Source: Pseudoneurospora amorphoporcata (lineage: Eukaryota > Ascomycota > Sordariomycetes > Sordariales > Sordariaceae). Taken from it: 64,000 nucleotides of DNA. The stretch spans positions 1 through 64,000 of the forward strand of contig MU859247.1 in NCBI GenBank assembly GCA_033297205.1, given 5' to 3'. The position numbers were made by a program, and so were the translations under genes. Position 1 is the first letter of the stretch. Every line of letters begins with the position of its first letter. The notes under the pieces are model-generated. The model was not told the origin of the DNA. It did no database searches and worked only from the letters and a program-made list of their open reading frames with translations. Positions 10,663 to 20,869 of the stretch are shown one piece after another.

Positions 10663-13337
10663 TTAGTGGAACTGACCAGGCCCGGGTCCAAAAATCTCTC
10701 CCTCCTTCAACTCCTTCAATAAGCAAGCTGTATCCTCGCACCCCTGAGACACCACATCGTTACCCCACCAGCTAACCTCAACACCCGCCCAGTCCAAGCT
10801 GAAGAAGATAATGACGGCAGCGACCGAGATACCGGTGGTGAAGGCGGCCGAGAGCACAAAGTTGTACTTGGACCAGAAGCCGAGGAAGCGGCTCTTGCAC
10901 CAGATCCAAGAAAGCCAGCCGATCCAGACCGAGGGGATAACGTACGACAGGTTGTAGGGAGCCCAGTACATGGCTCCGTACAGCAGGACGATGGGGTGGA
11001 TTTGGCGAAGCCACTTCTTCTGGGGGAACTTCTTCTGGACGTACCAGGTGATGACAGGGATGACAAGACCGAGGGGCCATCCGAGCATGAGGGCCGTGTA
11101 CTGGCCGTTGTGACCGAAAATCTTCTTGGGGCCGATGGTACCCCAGAGGACGGAGGCGGTGAAGAAGGTGTTGATACCCGGGCACGACATTTTGTTGGGG
11201 GCCTCCTTGGTGCAGACGTTGGGGATGTCGTTCATTTGGAAGTTGAGAATGCCGGTGCAGATAAAGGTGGAGACGAGCGTGGCAATGACCTGGGCGGCGA
11301 AGGTGTGCTTAGGGGGAATCTTGACGTAGTGGGCGAGCTTGAGGTCGTTGGCGAACCAGACGGCGTGGGCGCAGGTGACGTAGCCGAACGACTTGAAGAA
11401 GTTCATGGCGAGGGCATTGCCTTCGACCCAGGAACCGCCGATGAACTCGGCCAAGACGTTGAGGGTGACTTCCATGCCGGTCATGGCCTTGACGATGCCG
11501 ACGGGGATGACGAAAACGAGGCACAGAATGAGACCGTAGAAGACGACGGCGGGAGTGGTGTAGGTCTCCCAGCCGGCAATGCCACCGATGCCGCAACCGA
11601 TGGCGCCAACAAGGATAATCAGGTACCACCACTCGGGAACCTCGGGGTAGACGGCCATGAGACGGTTGTGCACATCCTTGTACTGGCCGGCCTCGGTATT
11701 CTTGTTCCTGCGGAGCGAGTTCCAGAGGTTCTTGAAGCCCATGGTAACCTCGTAGCGGTGGTTCAGCAGGATGTAGGCGAGAGTGGCAGGGTAGATGGCA
11801 AAGAAGAAGAGGTACACAACCAAGTTTCCAGCAGCCAGGTAAGCAGGCGAGTAGGCCTCGTACTTTCCAGCATCGAACAGGCCCTTGTCGTTGATGGCGC
11901 GGGAGATGTTGTAGTAGTTACCCGTGTTGTCGAAGACGCGGTTCGAGTTGATGGGCAGGTAGCCCGTGTTGTACGTGTTGGTCCACCAGATACCGATGAG
12001 GACAAAGAAGGAGCAGAACATTCCCAGGAACTTGTTGAAGGTGCTGAAGAAGGGAACCATGAGCGGGTCAGTAAGGTCGAAAAGCAGGACGTTCCAGTCG
12101 AAGGTGGGCCACGGGTTGAGACCGAGACCGTTGCTGAAGCCGGTGATGTTGCTGAGAACCATGTTGTTGGGAGAGATCCAGGACAGCCAACTAAAGGCGC
12201 TGAGTGCGATGAACAGGTAGTTGGGAAGCCAGAAGTAGACAAACATTGCCAGGGTGGCCCACAGGAAGAAGGTGTAGCGTGACATGGTGAAGACCTTCTT
12301 GAGAGGCCCAAGCACAGGCACGTTTGTCTCGGTGTGGAAGGCATTGTTGAGGGCAATGGTGACGAGCGAGGCGGGCCAGACGCAGTAGCTTGGATAGACG
12401 AGGAAACGACGAGTCAAGCCGGCCATGCCGTAGCCGATCAGGTTGGTGGAGAGGGCGATGAGAATCTGGTAGCTGAACTGGCCGGCGTAGGACTGGTTGA
12501 AGTACTGGGGAAGGTACTGAGACCAGATGATGTTGTTGGTGTAGGGAGTGCTGCCAGCGACGTTGGCCATGATGGTGATAAGCATGTGCTCCTTGCGATT
12601 GAAGGGGCCAGGGTTGAGGCTGTGGCGAGAGCCAAAGAGGGTGAAGCCGACATCGGGGAGGGCCTTTTCGCAGGCCTTGCCAATAGGGTAGGCCAGCAGC
12701 TGGGCGACGTTGAGACCAACGGTGATGGCAGGCATGCGGATCGAGAAGAGCTGGTTGACGGCGCCGAGAGCAACGGAGAAGATGATGCCGATGACCCAGG
12801 CACGGATGGTGGAGCAGGGCATGGTGGCATCATCATGGTTGTCCACGACGGCACGGACTTCTGCGTAGGGCGAGTTGTTGGTGATGAGGGCGGCCTCGAT
12901 CTTCATCTCATAAATAATCTCGTCGTACTTTTCGGGATTCTCAAAGATGTTGTCGTTACCCAGGAACTCGTCGATCTTGGTGATGATGGTGTGGGGGAAG
13001 TTGGGGTCGGTGCCGTGGATCTTGAGGACTTGCTCCATGAGGGAACGGACTTCCTCGAGCGACATGTTGTCGGCGAGGGCCTTGGCCTCTAGGAGATCCT
13101 GCTCGGTGACATTGAGGTCACTGTTGTTGTTGTTGTTGTTGTTGTTAGTCATGATTTTCATAACGGGACGGGCCGTGACATGGTTTAGGGCCAGACTCAC
13201 GCTTCGACAGCACGGTCGATAGGGGCCTCCTCGGCAGCAAAGTCGTGGGGGGCCTTTTCGTTGATGCGGACCTCATCGTATGGGCTGGACTTCTTGTCCA
13301 CGCTCATATCGTGGATCTCAGTGACGTTTTGCGCCAT
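10663..13337 (-). CDS. OPT family small oligopeptide transporter (Isp4-like)
   Basis: Two exons, 13337-13201 and 13120-10663, give 864 residues. The 80-nt intron has a GTGAGT donor, a GACTAAC branch site and an acceptor CAG that is the last unit of an AAC repeat; phase 2 agrees. A hydrophilic N-terminus is followed by SPYAEVRAVVDNHDD and the OPT signature NPGPFNRKEHMLITIMANV, then a succession of about a dozen or more hydrophobic spans with SYxGQFSYQ, GFSNGLGLNPWPTFDWN, YTTPAVVFYGL and GWPLGLVIPVITW segments characteristic of fungal OPTs. The C-terminal half ends in a short soluble tail. Family members are proton-coupled importers of tetra- or pentapeptides, glutathione or siderophore-type ligands at the plasma or vacuolar membrane; the substrate here is not predictable. 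The length is in the family range. Confidence 0.95.
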
Positions 13338-16300
13338 CTTGGCCGCAGTTGTGATGTCACCCCAGGGATATGCTGTAGGGTTCCCGTGGGCGGTTAGGGG
13401 GTAAGAAGGATGCAGTATGTAGGTACGGGAAGTGTTGATGTTGAGATGTGAGGTGGTTGTTGTAGGGAGAATCTCAGACTGGCATCGATCATGGAAATAT
13501 TAGGAGGCTCAACACTGCACTGAAGAGGATAGACCTGGAGGGAAAGAGAGGCTCAGAAGATGGATCCGAGGGGAATTAATAAGGTATGACAACGCTCAGA
13601 TGTCTTTTTCCCAACGAGTGTGAAGGCGGCATGCGGGGCGACACTTTTACGGGGAAGTCCATGTCCGCTTCTCCTTCCGCGTTGAACCCTCTCGGTCGAC
13701 CTCCTCTTCGGATGGATGGTATCCCGCCACCTTTCCGTGTCCATCAGAACCATCTCAAGAAGGTTGTATTGGCTGGCACTGCAGTGTCTTGCCCACCCAC
13801 CTCAGTCGTCCATCCAAGGAAATATGAGGGTCGACCTCGCTCGCTCCTGTCGTTTAGAACTGGCTACAGAGCTGCGTTAATGAGCTGCCAATTCGGGAAG
13901 GCGCCCGTTACGTCGACTTACACCACATCCCTGGCGGCCCTTAACTGATTCGCAGTACGGGGCCGAGGCCTGAACCTGTGACGGGAAGAAGAGACAAAGT
14001 GCGGGACCTGACAGCAAAGAGATAAATCAAGTCTCTTGCATTCCATCTCTCGTTACTGTTTAATTGCACCTTTGTGGACTGGGAACACATGAAATGTCTC
14101 GTTCTTTACTCGGATCTCAGCCTGTGAAGCACAAGGAAAAACAAAGTCTAGGTGTTGGAGTTAGTGTGGGCTGTTAGGGGCATCACTAGTTCCGCAGTCC
14201 ACATGTTAGTGTTAGGGAGATGCCAAGATAACTTGATTCTCACGTACACATCAAGTGACGACCTTCTCTTTCCAGAGGAATTGGCATTGGCGACCAATCT
14301 TACTGGTCAGGGAGGTCGGAGGTACGACAACTGTTAAGACACAGGCGCGAAACCCACCAAATTTACTAACGTGGTGCCTTCCTGCACTGCACGTTGACGT
14401 TAACGGGAGGAAAGAGCCGTCGTCGTGGCGGCATCACCCATCCGGGCATTGCCTGGGCATCACTCGCTATCGTTATTTGCCCCTCCTTCCACTCCAAATT
14501 ATTATTCTTTGGCGCATCATCATATCAATTCGAAGCCACACCATCGCAGCGGCCGATCGTTATCGCAGCATCCGTCATGGGAGCACCCAAGAAGAACCAG
14601 ATGAACCAGCGGGTTTCCCGGCTTCGATAATGGCAATGGCAATGGTACTTAATGTTGTTGCGCGCCAATGGTGATGATGAAAACCACAACTCCTTTTTAC
14701 CCTCGGAATCCCCTCCCTCAGTCGCCATGCAGCCCATCTTTGTTCTGCCTGATCGGAATCAGAATCACGGTACTATTGGTGTCCTTTTCGTCCAACCGAG
14801 AAGGGCATGATCACAACCTCCGTCGGCCAAGGAGGCGGACTGCAACAGTACACCAGACTAGCGACCCATTCCGGGCAGCAACCAACGACACAGTGCCAGC
14901 CCTGTCAACCCTTCTCAAACCCGTCAGTCAGCCTCTCACGGCCCACGACAGATTTATCTCCGATCGGCGCCAAGCTTCAAGATAAGCCCTCGACAAATGG
15001 CAGACGCCTGACTGGTTCAGAGCCTCGGAGCCCTGGGCCAGGCTGGCTAGCTTGTCTCGAGCCTCCCCTCGTTTGCGTCCCTCCAAAGTGTGGTACTACG
15101 ACATGGGCCCGTCTGGGGTAAACTGCTGGATGCGGCAGTTCAATTAGACTCGCCAGTCAGCCAACAACACTTTGTCCTTGCTTGCTTCCGTCTCCCCTCC
15201 TAATGATCCTACGTAGGGCCGGACTGCCACTAGTACTGAGGTCTAGGCATCAGGAATAGGGGCTCCAAAAGCCCAGACGGCTACAGGGTTGATATTCTTG
15301 GTCGCTTCCATGTGAAAGGCACTTGTGATTGCCAAGAGCTTGATATGAAAATAACAAGAGAAGACCGGGCTAACCATGTGCCATATCGCCAGACGCAGAC
15401 ATCCCACGCTCGGGAATAGCCAAGCAACTACAAGCAACTACAAGCAGCTACAAGCAACTACAAGCAACTACAAGCAACTGCAAGCACTGACAAGAAATCG
15501 ACAAGAAATCGACAAGAAATCGACAAGAAATCGACAAGAAATCGACAAGACCTGTCAAATATGCGCCCAGCGCAATCAATCGCCCGATCTCTTGCTTGGC
15601 CACCACCATCCTGCTGCCGTCTTGATGCCATCGTCTGCACGCCGAGGAATGTGGCAGCGGCGACAAGCCTGTATACCACCCACCCACCACCTGTGACAGC
15701 TTGGCAGACGATATCATCATTGCATATAGCCTGTTACGCCTCAATAACCGCGGCATTTTCAACTCCTCGCTCCTTCGTCTCGAATTCGACCCCAATCCAT
15801 ACCCGAGAATAGAAGCGCCGGGTAGCGATAACGTTATACAACCTAAAATGCTGTGGTCCGCTTGCGCTTCCCAGTCGTTTAGCTAGTCGTCCATATCACC
15901 TTCCAATCTTGGCAATGAGGGTCGAACAATGCTGGTCCGCCGTGGGTCAGTGTACGCAGTACATGTGCTAGGTATGCTAGCCTGCCATGTGCTAGTGCCA
16001 TGTTTCATCGGCCCTTGATGCAAGAGGGCCGAACAGAGTCGAGAAGGTCTTCCACGACTCGTACGCGTCCAGTCAAACCAACATACCCAGCAATTCGGCT
16101 CCTTCCCTTTGGGTCCAAGCTTGGACCCCCCGGGCTGCTCGATATTCGGCCGGTCGTGGTCCGACTCGGAGCTGTGCAGGGAGCATCATGACCACTCTTA
16201 CTGTGACAGACACAGCTGTGTGACAGCATCACCAGGTCCGCATCAAGGCTCCAACTTGCCCTTTACAGAGTCACAATATGATACCGAAGGAATGGAAAGC

Positions 16301-16722
16301 ACAACCAACAAGCCGACTTCAAGCGGAACTCGGCAGCAAAAGCGATGATAACGATCGGGTTATGATCTTCTCGCATCACGACCTATCTGTCTCCGGAACG
16401 CTCTCTCACGAGCCCCGAGGTGTGTCCCGTCCGATTTCCTGGCTTTCAAGTTACATGCTGATAGGCAGGGTTGCAGGTAAACGGGTTCTGTCATGGTTCG
16501 TGGGACGCATGGCAATGGGAAGCATAGCAGGCGACTTTGGGGTTGCCACATTAGACTGGTGGATTGTTCCGGACTAATAATTCGACACAATGTCGTCGAA
16601 ACTAATAAGGGAACATGGTTGGTAGGGTGGTGGTTTCAGAGTCTGATTGGCCTTCCCACCACATCTCGAACGTGTGCTTAATCGCCTCTTCGCCATCATT
16701 AAGTTCGCCACCCTGTCTGCCC
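13338..16722. other. Long intergenic region, 3.4 kb
   Basis: Upstream region of the OPT gene (minus) and downstream region of the aldose epimerase gene (minus). The only strong structure is the double tandem array at 15421-15550. Several open frames of 60-140 codons exist on both strands, but none has a family feature or clear coding character. Confidence 0.5.
15421..15550. repeat. Two adjoining tandem arrays (10-mer then 11-mer)
   Basis: At 15421-15486 the 10-mer CAAGCAACTA is repeated six to seven times with two point differences. After a few bases, at 15490-15550, the 11-mer ACAAGAAATCG is repeated exactly five times plus a partial unit. Both units share a CAAG core. The arrays lie in non-coding DNA. 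The second is perfect and so probably recent. Confidence 0.95.
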
Positions 16723-18083
16723 TCAAACCAGTCCGAATGTCCACGAGCTTTCCCAGTTGTACTTCTGGCCGGGGCTGAGAATCTGCTTGTCGACCCGTCC
16801 CCATTCCGGGCTTTGCATTTGGGTTAGCTATCGACTGGTCTGCTACTCATTTGGTCAAGAGGGACTTACTGGTTGATACCATCCGGGTAATCCTGAGCCT
16901 CAATGGCAACACACGAGCTCCTACCGACAGTTCTGGGCACCGCCGTCCCATTCACAGCAAGCTTTTGTGTGCTTTTGAGCTGCGCGCTCCCGTCCATCCA
17001 GTTGCAAGAATACAGGACGACACCCGGTTGATCGGTCCGCAGATCAGCCTTGACACCGGAGAACGGGCTCGCCAAAGAGACAACCACAGCATCCCTCGAC
17101 GGCTTATTCTTGATCAACCAATATCCGTTATAACCCTCGCATGCGCCGTTAGCACCGCAGTTCCCTGAAAATCCCGGCTGATCGCGAGCATGGCCTAAAG
17201 CGAGGTTGGCAGCGCTGGCAAAATCGTTGATGGAGCCCGGGGCCGCAGTCAAAATCTTGCCGGTAGGGAGCGCACCTTGGTCGGCCTCAAGGTAGCGCGC
17301 AGAATAGGGCATATACAGGGTGTGGTCCCAGATCTTGTCCGTGGCCGGGTTCTTGTAAGCGTCAAGGTTGAAGTAAGTGTGTTGAGTGAGAAGGACAGCT
17401 TGTTGGAATTAGCATGGTAACCCGGAACTACAGGCAAGGGAGGTGAGTTTCTTCAGTAACATACGAGTCTTTCTCTCGGGAGAAACGGCGTTCATCTTGA
17501 TGTGCCAGGTGTTTTTGCTGACGGAGTAGGTCACGGTGGAGTCAACGCGGCCCAGCATACCCAGCGACGAGTTGGAAGCATCGGAGATGGCAAAGGTGAT
17601 GGACGTGGGCGTGTGTTCGGTTACGTTCCAGAACCGGAACGACCAGTTGTTGGTGCCGCTGTGCAAAGTATTGTCGCCGTCGTTTAGCTCGGTGTGGTAC
17701 TCCTCGCCGTCGATGGTGTACTTCCCCTTGCCGATGCGGTTGGCATAACGGCCTGGGATGGCGTTGTACACGGGGTGGCCCGGGTCCTTTGCTGTCGTCT
17801 ACGTTAGTGGATTCTGCATTGGACTCGAACAGCTGCTTTTCTTCGGATACTAACGATAGTAGTCCACGTCATCATAACCCAGAACCACGTCGATGTCCTT
17901 GCCGTTCTTGTCCTTGACAAAGAGGTTGGTGAGGGTCGCGCCGTAGGGGATGAATTGCGCCTTGATTCCTGGAGCCGTAATAGTGTATTTTCCGTCGGGG
18001 CCGGCCTTGATGCTCTTGCCTGGAGCGCTGAGAACTGTTGCCGCCTCCATTAGAAGGGCGAGAAAGGTGATGATGGATTTCAT
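16723..18083 (-). CDS. Secreted aldose 1-epimerase (galactose mutarotase-like)
   Basis: Four exons, 18083-17855, 17791-17465, 17398-16870 and 16810-16723, give 390 residues. All junctions have GT-AG ends with matching phases. The start at 18083 opens directly into a signal peptide (MKSIITFLALLMEAATVLSA), so the enzyme is probably extracellular. Fold and active-site motifs are present in order: FIPYGATLTNLFVKDKNGK, GRYANRIGKGKYTIDG, NTLHSG, the HTYFNL catalytic-His block formed across the second intron, and the C-terminal catalytic Glu in CVAIEAQDYPDG. The last 88-nt exon supplies HPEWGR and LSPGQKY, which completes the family. The role is interconversion of alpha and beta anomers of free sugars, here probably during extracellular polysaccharide use. 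A TATA-like box lies about 90 bp upstream. Confidence 0.93.
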
Positions 18084-18170
18084 TATGTTTTTCGGACGAT
18101 GGCGCACACCCTCACTGATCGCTTAAAACCGCATCCACATCACACCTTTCCTTTTTGGCTTCCAGCCTCC

Positions 18171-18180
18171 CCTTATATAC
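18171..18180 (-). promoter_or_regulatory. TATA-like box of the aldose epimerase gene
   Basis: Read on the minus strand this is GTATATAAGG, about 90 bp upstream of the ATG at 18083. It is well placed for a core promoter given a short leader. This is a sequence match only. Confidence 0.5.
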
Positions 18181-19221
18181 CCTTCTCCATATTGTCCGAC
18201 TGCTTCTCTTCATCATACCCAAACCATGGCAGACCACGTCGGAGTCGACATTTTGGTTCTGCATGTGTCATACGCAAAGCGACCCAAGCCGGGAATCGGG
18301 AAACTACTCGAGCTTTTGGATCCCGCTTTTACCTGCTTACAGGCATGCATTTTCCCCAGGTTCTGTGCCCCGTGTTAACACCCCAGATCTCGACATTCCC
18401 TTGCATTACCCCAGATTGAGAACGGGAAAGGCGGGATGGAGGTTTGATTCCGCATGTTCCAAATTGGAAGTGGTGTCATGAGGGGAAATGGCACATGCTT
18501 ACCCATACGAGCATTGGTATCTATCCCCTGAGCCCCTTGGCTTGCTTCCTAGTGAGGGGCAAAGCCCACAGCGTGTGGTGCACCACGTTGGCGGACTGCA
18601 TTCTACCAGCATCGTGTTTTCTTGTCCCTTTCCTTGTGTTGCGTTGCTTTGCCTCATTGCATCCCTATTATGCCTGTTTCATATTAGCCTGAGTTAAGAC
18701 ACCCAACGGAGACCCTGCTGATGATGCCGTGTCCTCGTCCACGTCCGCGTCCGCGCCCGGAAAAGTTTAGGGGGGTTTTCTCATCACAGCCAAGAAGTGG
18801 AAAGGCGTTCCATGACCATCAGATTATACCACCTCCAAATGCAGGAACTCCTCAAATGAAGGTAATGGAAATGGCGATCGACACTTCTTTGCACGTATTA
18901 AACGGCGAATTGGATGCGGTTTATGTTTTCGTCTGACATGCGGGACGAGAAGATTTCTTAAAATTTGTTGAAATACTCCTGTTGTACAAACCGAATGCCC
19001 GCTTGGCGTGCAAAGTGAACGGGGGAAATGCCTTGGCCTTTATAGAGGAGAGTGGTACACGCCATGGATTCGCAGTTCTCCTTACACATAATTGCTGCCG
19101 TGAGACCACTGACTGTCGACCGTGTGTGTGTTGAGTCCGTATGGACGACACCTAGAAAGCAACTCGCCAAATGGTCAATTTGAGCGTTAAGTAACAAGAA
19201 GGAATGCGCAGGTCAAAACCA

Positions 19222-19320
19222 CCCCCCCTCCCCCCCCCCCCCCCTCTCCGGAAAAAAAAGGAAAGGAAAGAAAAGAACCAATCAATAACAAAAAAAAGAG
19301 AAAAAAAAGAAAAAAAAAAA
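19222..19320. repeat. Poly-C tract followed by a purine tract
   Basis: About 24 bases that are nearly all C (with two T interruptions) are followed within a few bases by about 70 bases of almost pure A/G. The C run makes G-rich DNA on the minus strand that could fold as a G-quadruplex. The purine run ends close to the 3' end of the tRNA-like element and would give it a long T-run on the minus strand. Confidence 0.85.
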
Positions 19321-19328
19321 AGCTCAGC

Positions 19329-19417
19329 GGCCAGAGCAGGGTCGAACCCGTCCACTCTTGACACGCCTACAAAAACTGTACCACCATCACCACGTAACGA
19401 GCAATGTTTATCTGGCC
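19329..19417 (-). tRNA. tRNA-like element, probably a degenerate tRNA
   Basis: On the minus strand an 89-nt segment starts with GGCCAGA and ends with the exact complement TCTGGCC, like a 7-bp acceptor stem. Just inside the 3' end is GGGTTCGACCCTG, close to the Pol III B box (GGTTCGANNCC). A long T-run, which would end Pol III transcription, follows after eight bases. However, the T stem pairs imperfectly, and no convincing D arm, A box or anticodon stem can be drawn. It is therefore best read as a decayed tRNA gene or a tRNA-derived relic, not a functional tRNA. Confidence 0.35.
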
Positions 19418-20869
19418 CCGCCACATGCCGCTAGATCACGAGGAAACATCGACTAGCGAGGCATCTTGGAGTTACTGATGGGTGCTGAAGCGCTACCTCA
19501 TGAGGTTCAAGTCCAAGGTCGGCAAGTGCCTGGCAGGTACTTAAGTGGATGGTGGCATCTGGATATAATGAATCCAAAGGCGATGTGCTCTATCGGCATA
19601 GAAGGCAACCTAGCGATGAAATTGGCTGACATCTCTACTAGCCAGACGGTCAATGTTGTAGATCTGGCGAGTATATCGGCAAGAGGAATCTTCCTTCGCA
19701 AAGAACGCCATTCTGTTCACCCGTCTTGCTTTCTAGCCGCCTCTATTCTCCAGTCCAGCCAGGAACAACTTCTTCTAGTGATATGGCACTAAAGATCTGG
19801 ATATCACCTGATTGTCACTTCCTACTTCTTTTCACCTAGCACTAGATATGTGGTCCTTAATTTGGCCTTGTTCATGCCTTGGTTACACGAAGCTTATTTA
19901 TTCGTTCCACAGTGATTATTTCTTGATACCGTATAGCCATGGAAATCCCGGAACCCCTCGTCGAGATATGACAGGACAAAACACATTCAGCATTGCAGAT
20001 TGCTCGGTTTTCTCCTCTTGCATAAAGGCAGTCAAGCCCTTAGGCACTTGGGCTGCGTCAAAGTCAATGACATTGCCATTGAAACCCTCAAGTTCTTCTA
20101 GATACTGAAGAGGCTTCCTCCGGCCGACCATCATTTAGTTATAGCGTCTTTAAGGGAACGAACTAGACAGCTTTCCAGAGTTGTGTACGCCCCGCGCACT
20201 CGCCGGTCAGATGCGGAATATGCTTAGTTTCGCTGGGGATGGACCTCAGAATATCCTGTACCTGATGTTTTAAACGTGTGTAAAGCGCTGAGAACACCCA
20301 TGAGGTTGATTGATTTCCTATTGTAACGTGCAGTATTGGGGCTCGCTACGGATGATGAGGTGTAGAATCTCGAGAAGTTGAAGATGTTCGATATAAGGTT
20401 TTTGATGACATGACGGGAAAACATCATAAGATCGTGTTATGCGTACGATCTTCAACATCATCAACATGGATGCTTCACTGCAACGGGAACCACAAAAGAG
20501 ACTTTTTTGGAGTCTTTGTCTACCTAATCCGACATTTATATCTAGAAACTATATCCCACTCGTCCTTGTATTCGGAACGGAGTGTTTAGAAATGAGCAAG
20601 TCATGTCCGACCGATATCCGACGACATATGACTGCGAAACTATTAAACCCCTATCAAGCAAAACGCCGATCCCATGTAGTAGGTAGCTGAGTGTATATAG
20701 TAACCATGAATATCTGTCTAGCTCGTGAGAGCAAGTGAAACCAAAATCTTCAAAGAATATTCCACTCTAGTCTGGTGGAAGAGAAGAGAACGTAAAGTAT
20801 TAGAAGAAATGAAGAAGAAAAACGAACCGGACCATCGAACCATACCGCACCGAAAACCCCCGCCGTCAC

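Larger units (their letters stand above)
18084..20869. other. Gene-poor spacer between aldose epimerase and PKS
   Basis: It contains a poly-C tract (about 19222-19245), a purine-rich tract (about 19250-19320) and a tRNA-like element (19329-19417, minus). An open frame at 19466-19792 (plus) has mixed hydrophobic and charged composition but no family features. DNA around 19.8-20.8 kb is AT-richer than its surroundings. No accessory biosynthetic gene or NRPS remnant was recognised next to the PKS 3' end. Confidence 0.5.

Noticed and set aside
12334..13092. Long open frame opposite the OPT transporter gene
   Set aside because: It mirrors the coding strand of a clear gene and has the Gly/Asp/Glu/Val bias typical of an antisense shadow.
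15421..15550. CRISPR-like array
   Set aside because: The units are directly adjacent with no spacers; this is a minisatellite in a eukaryotic genome.
16278..16577. 99-codon open frame downstream of the aldose epimerase gene
   Set aside because: No family features, no splice context and no support from codon pattern.
18170..20869. Remnant of an NRPS module downstream of the PKS
   Set aside because: I looked for condensation and adenylation motifs in the minus-strand frames after the PKS stop and saw none.
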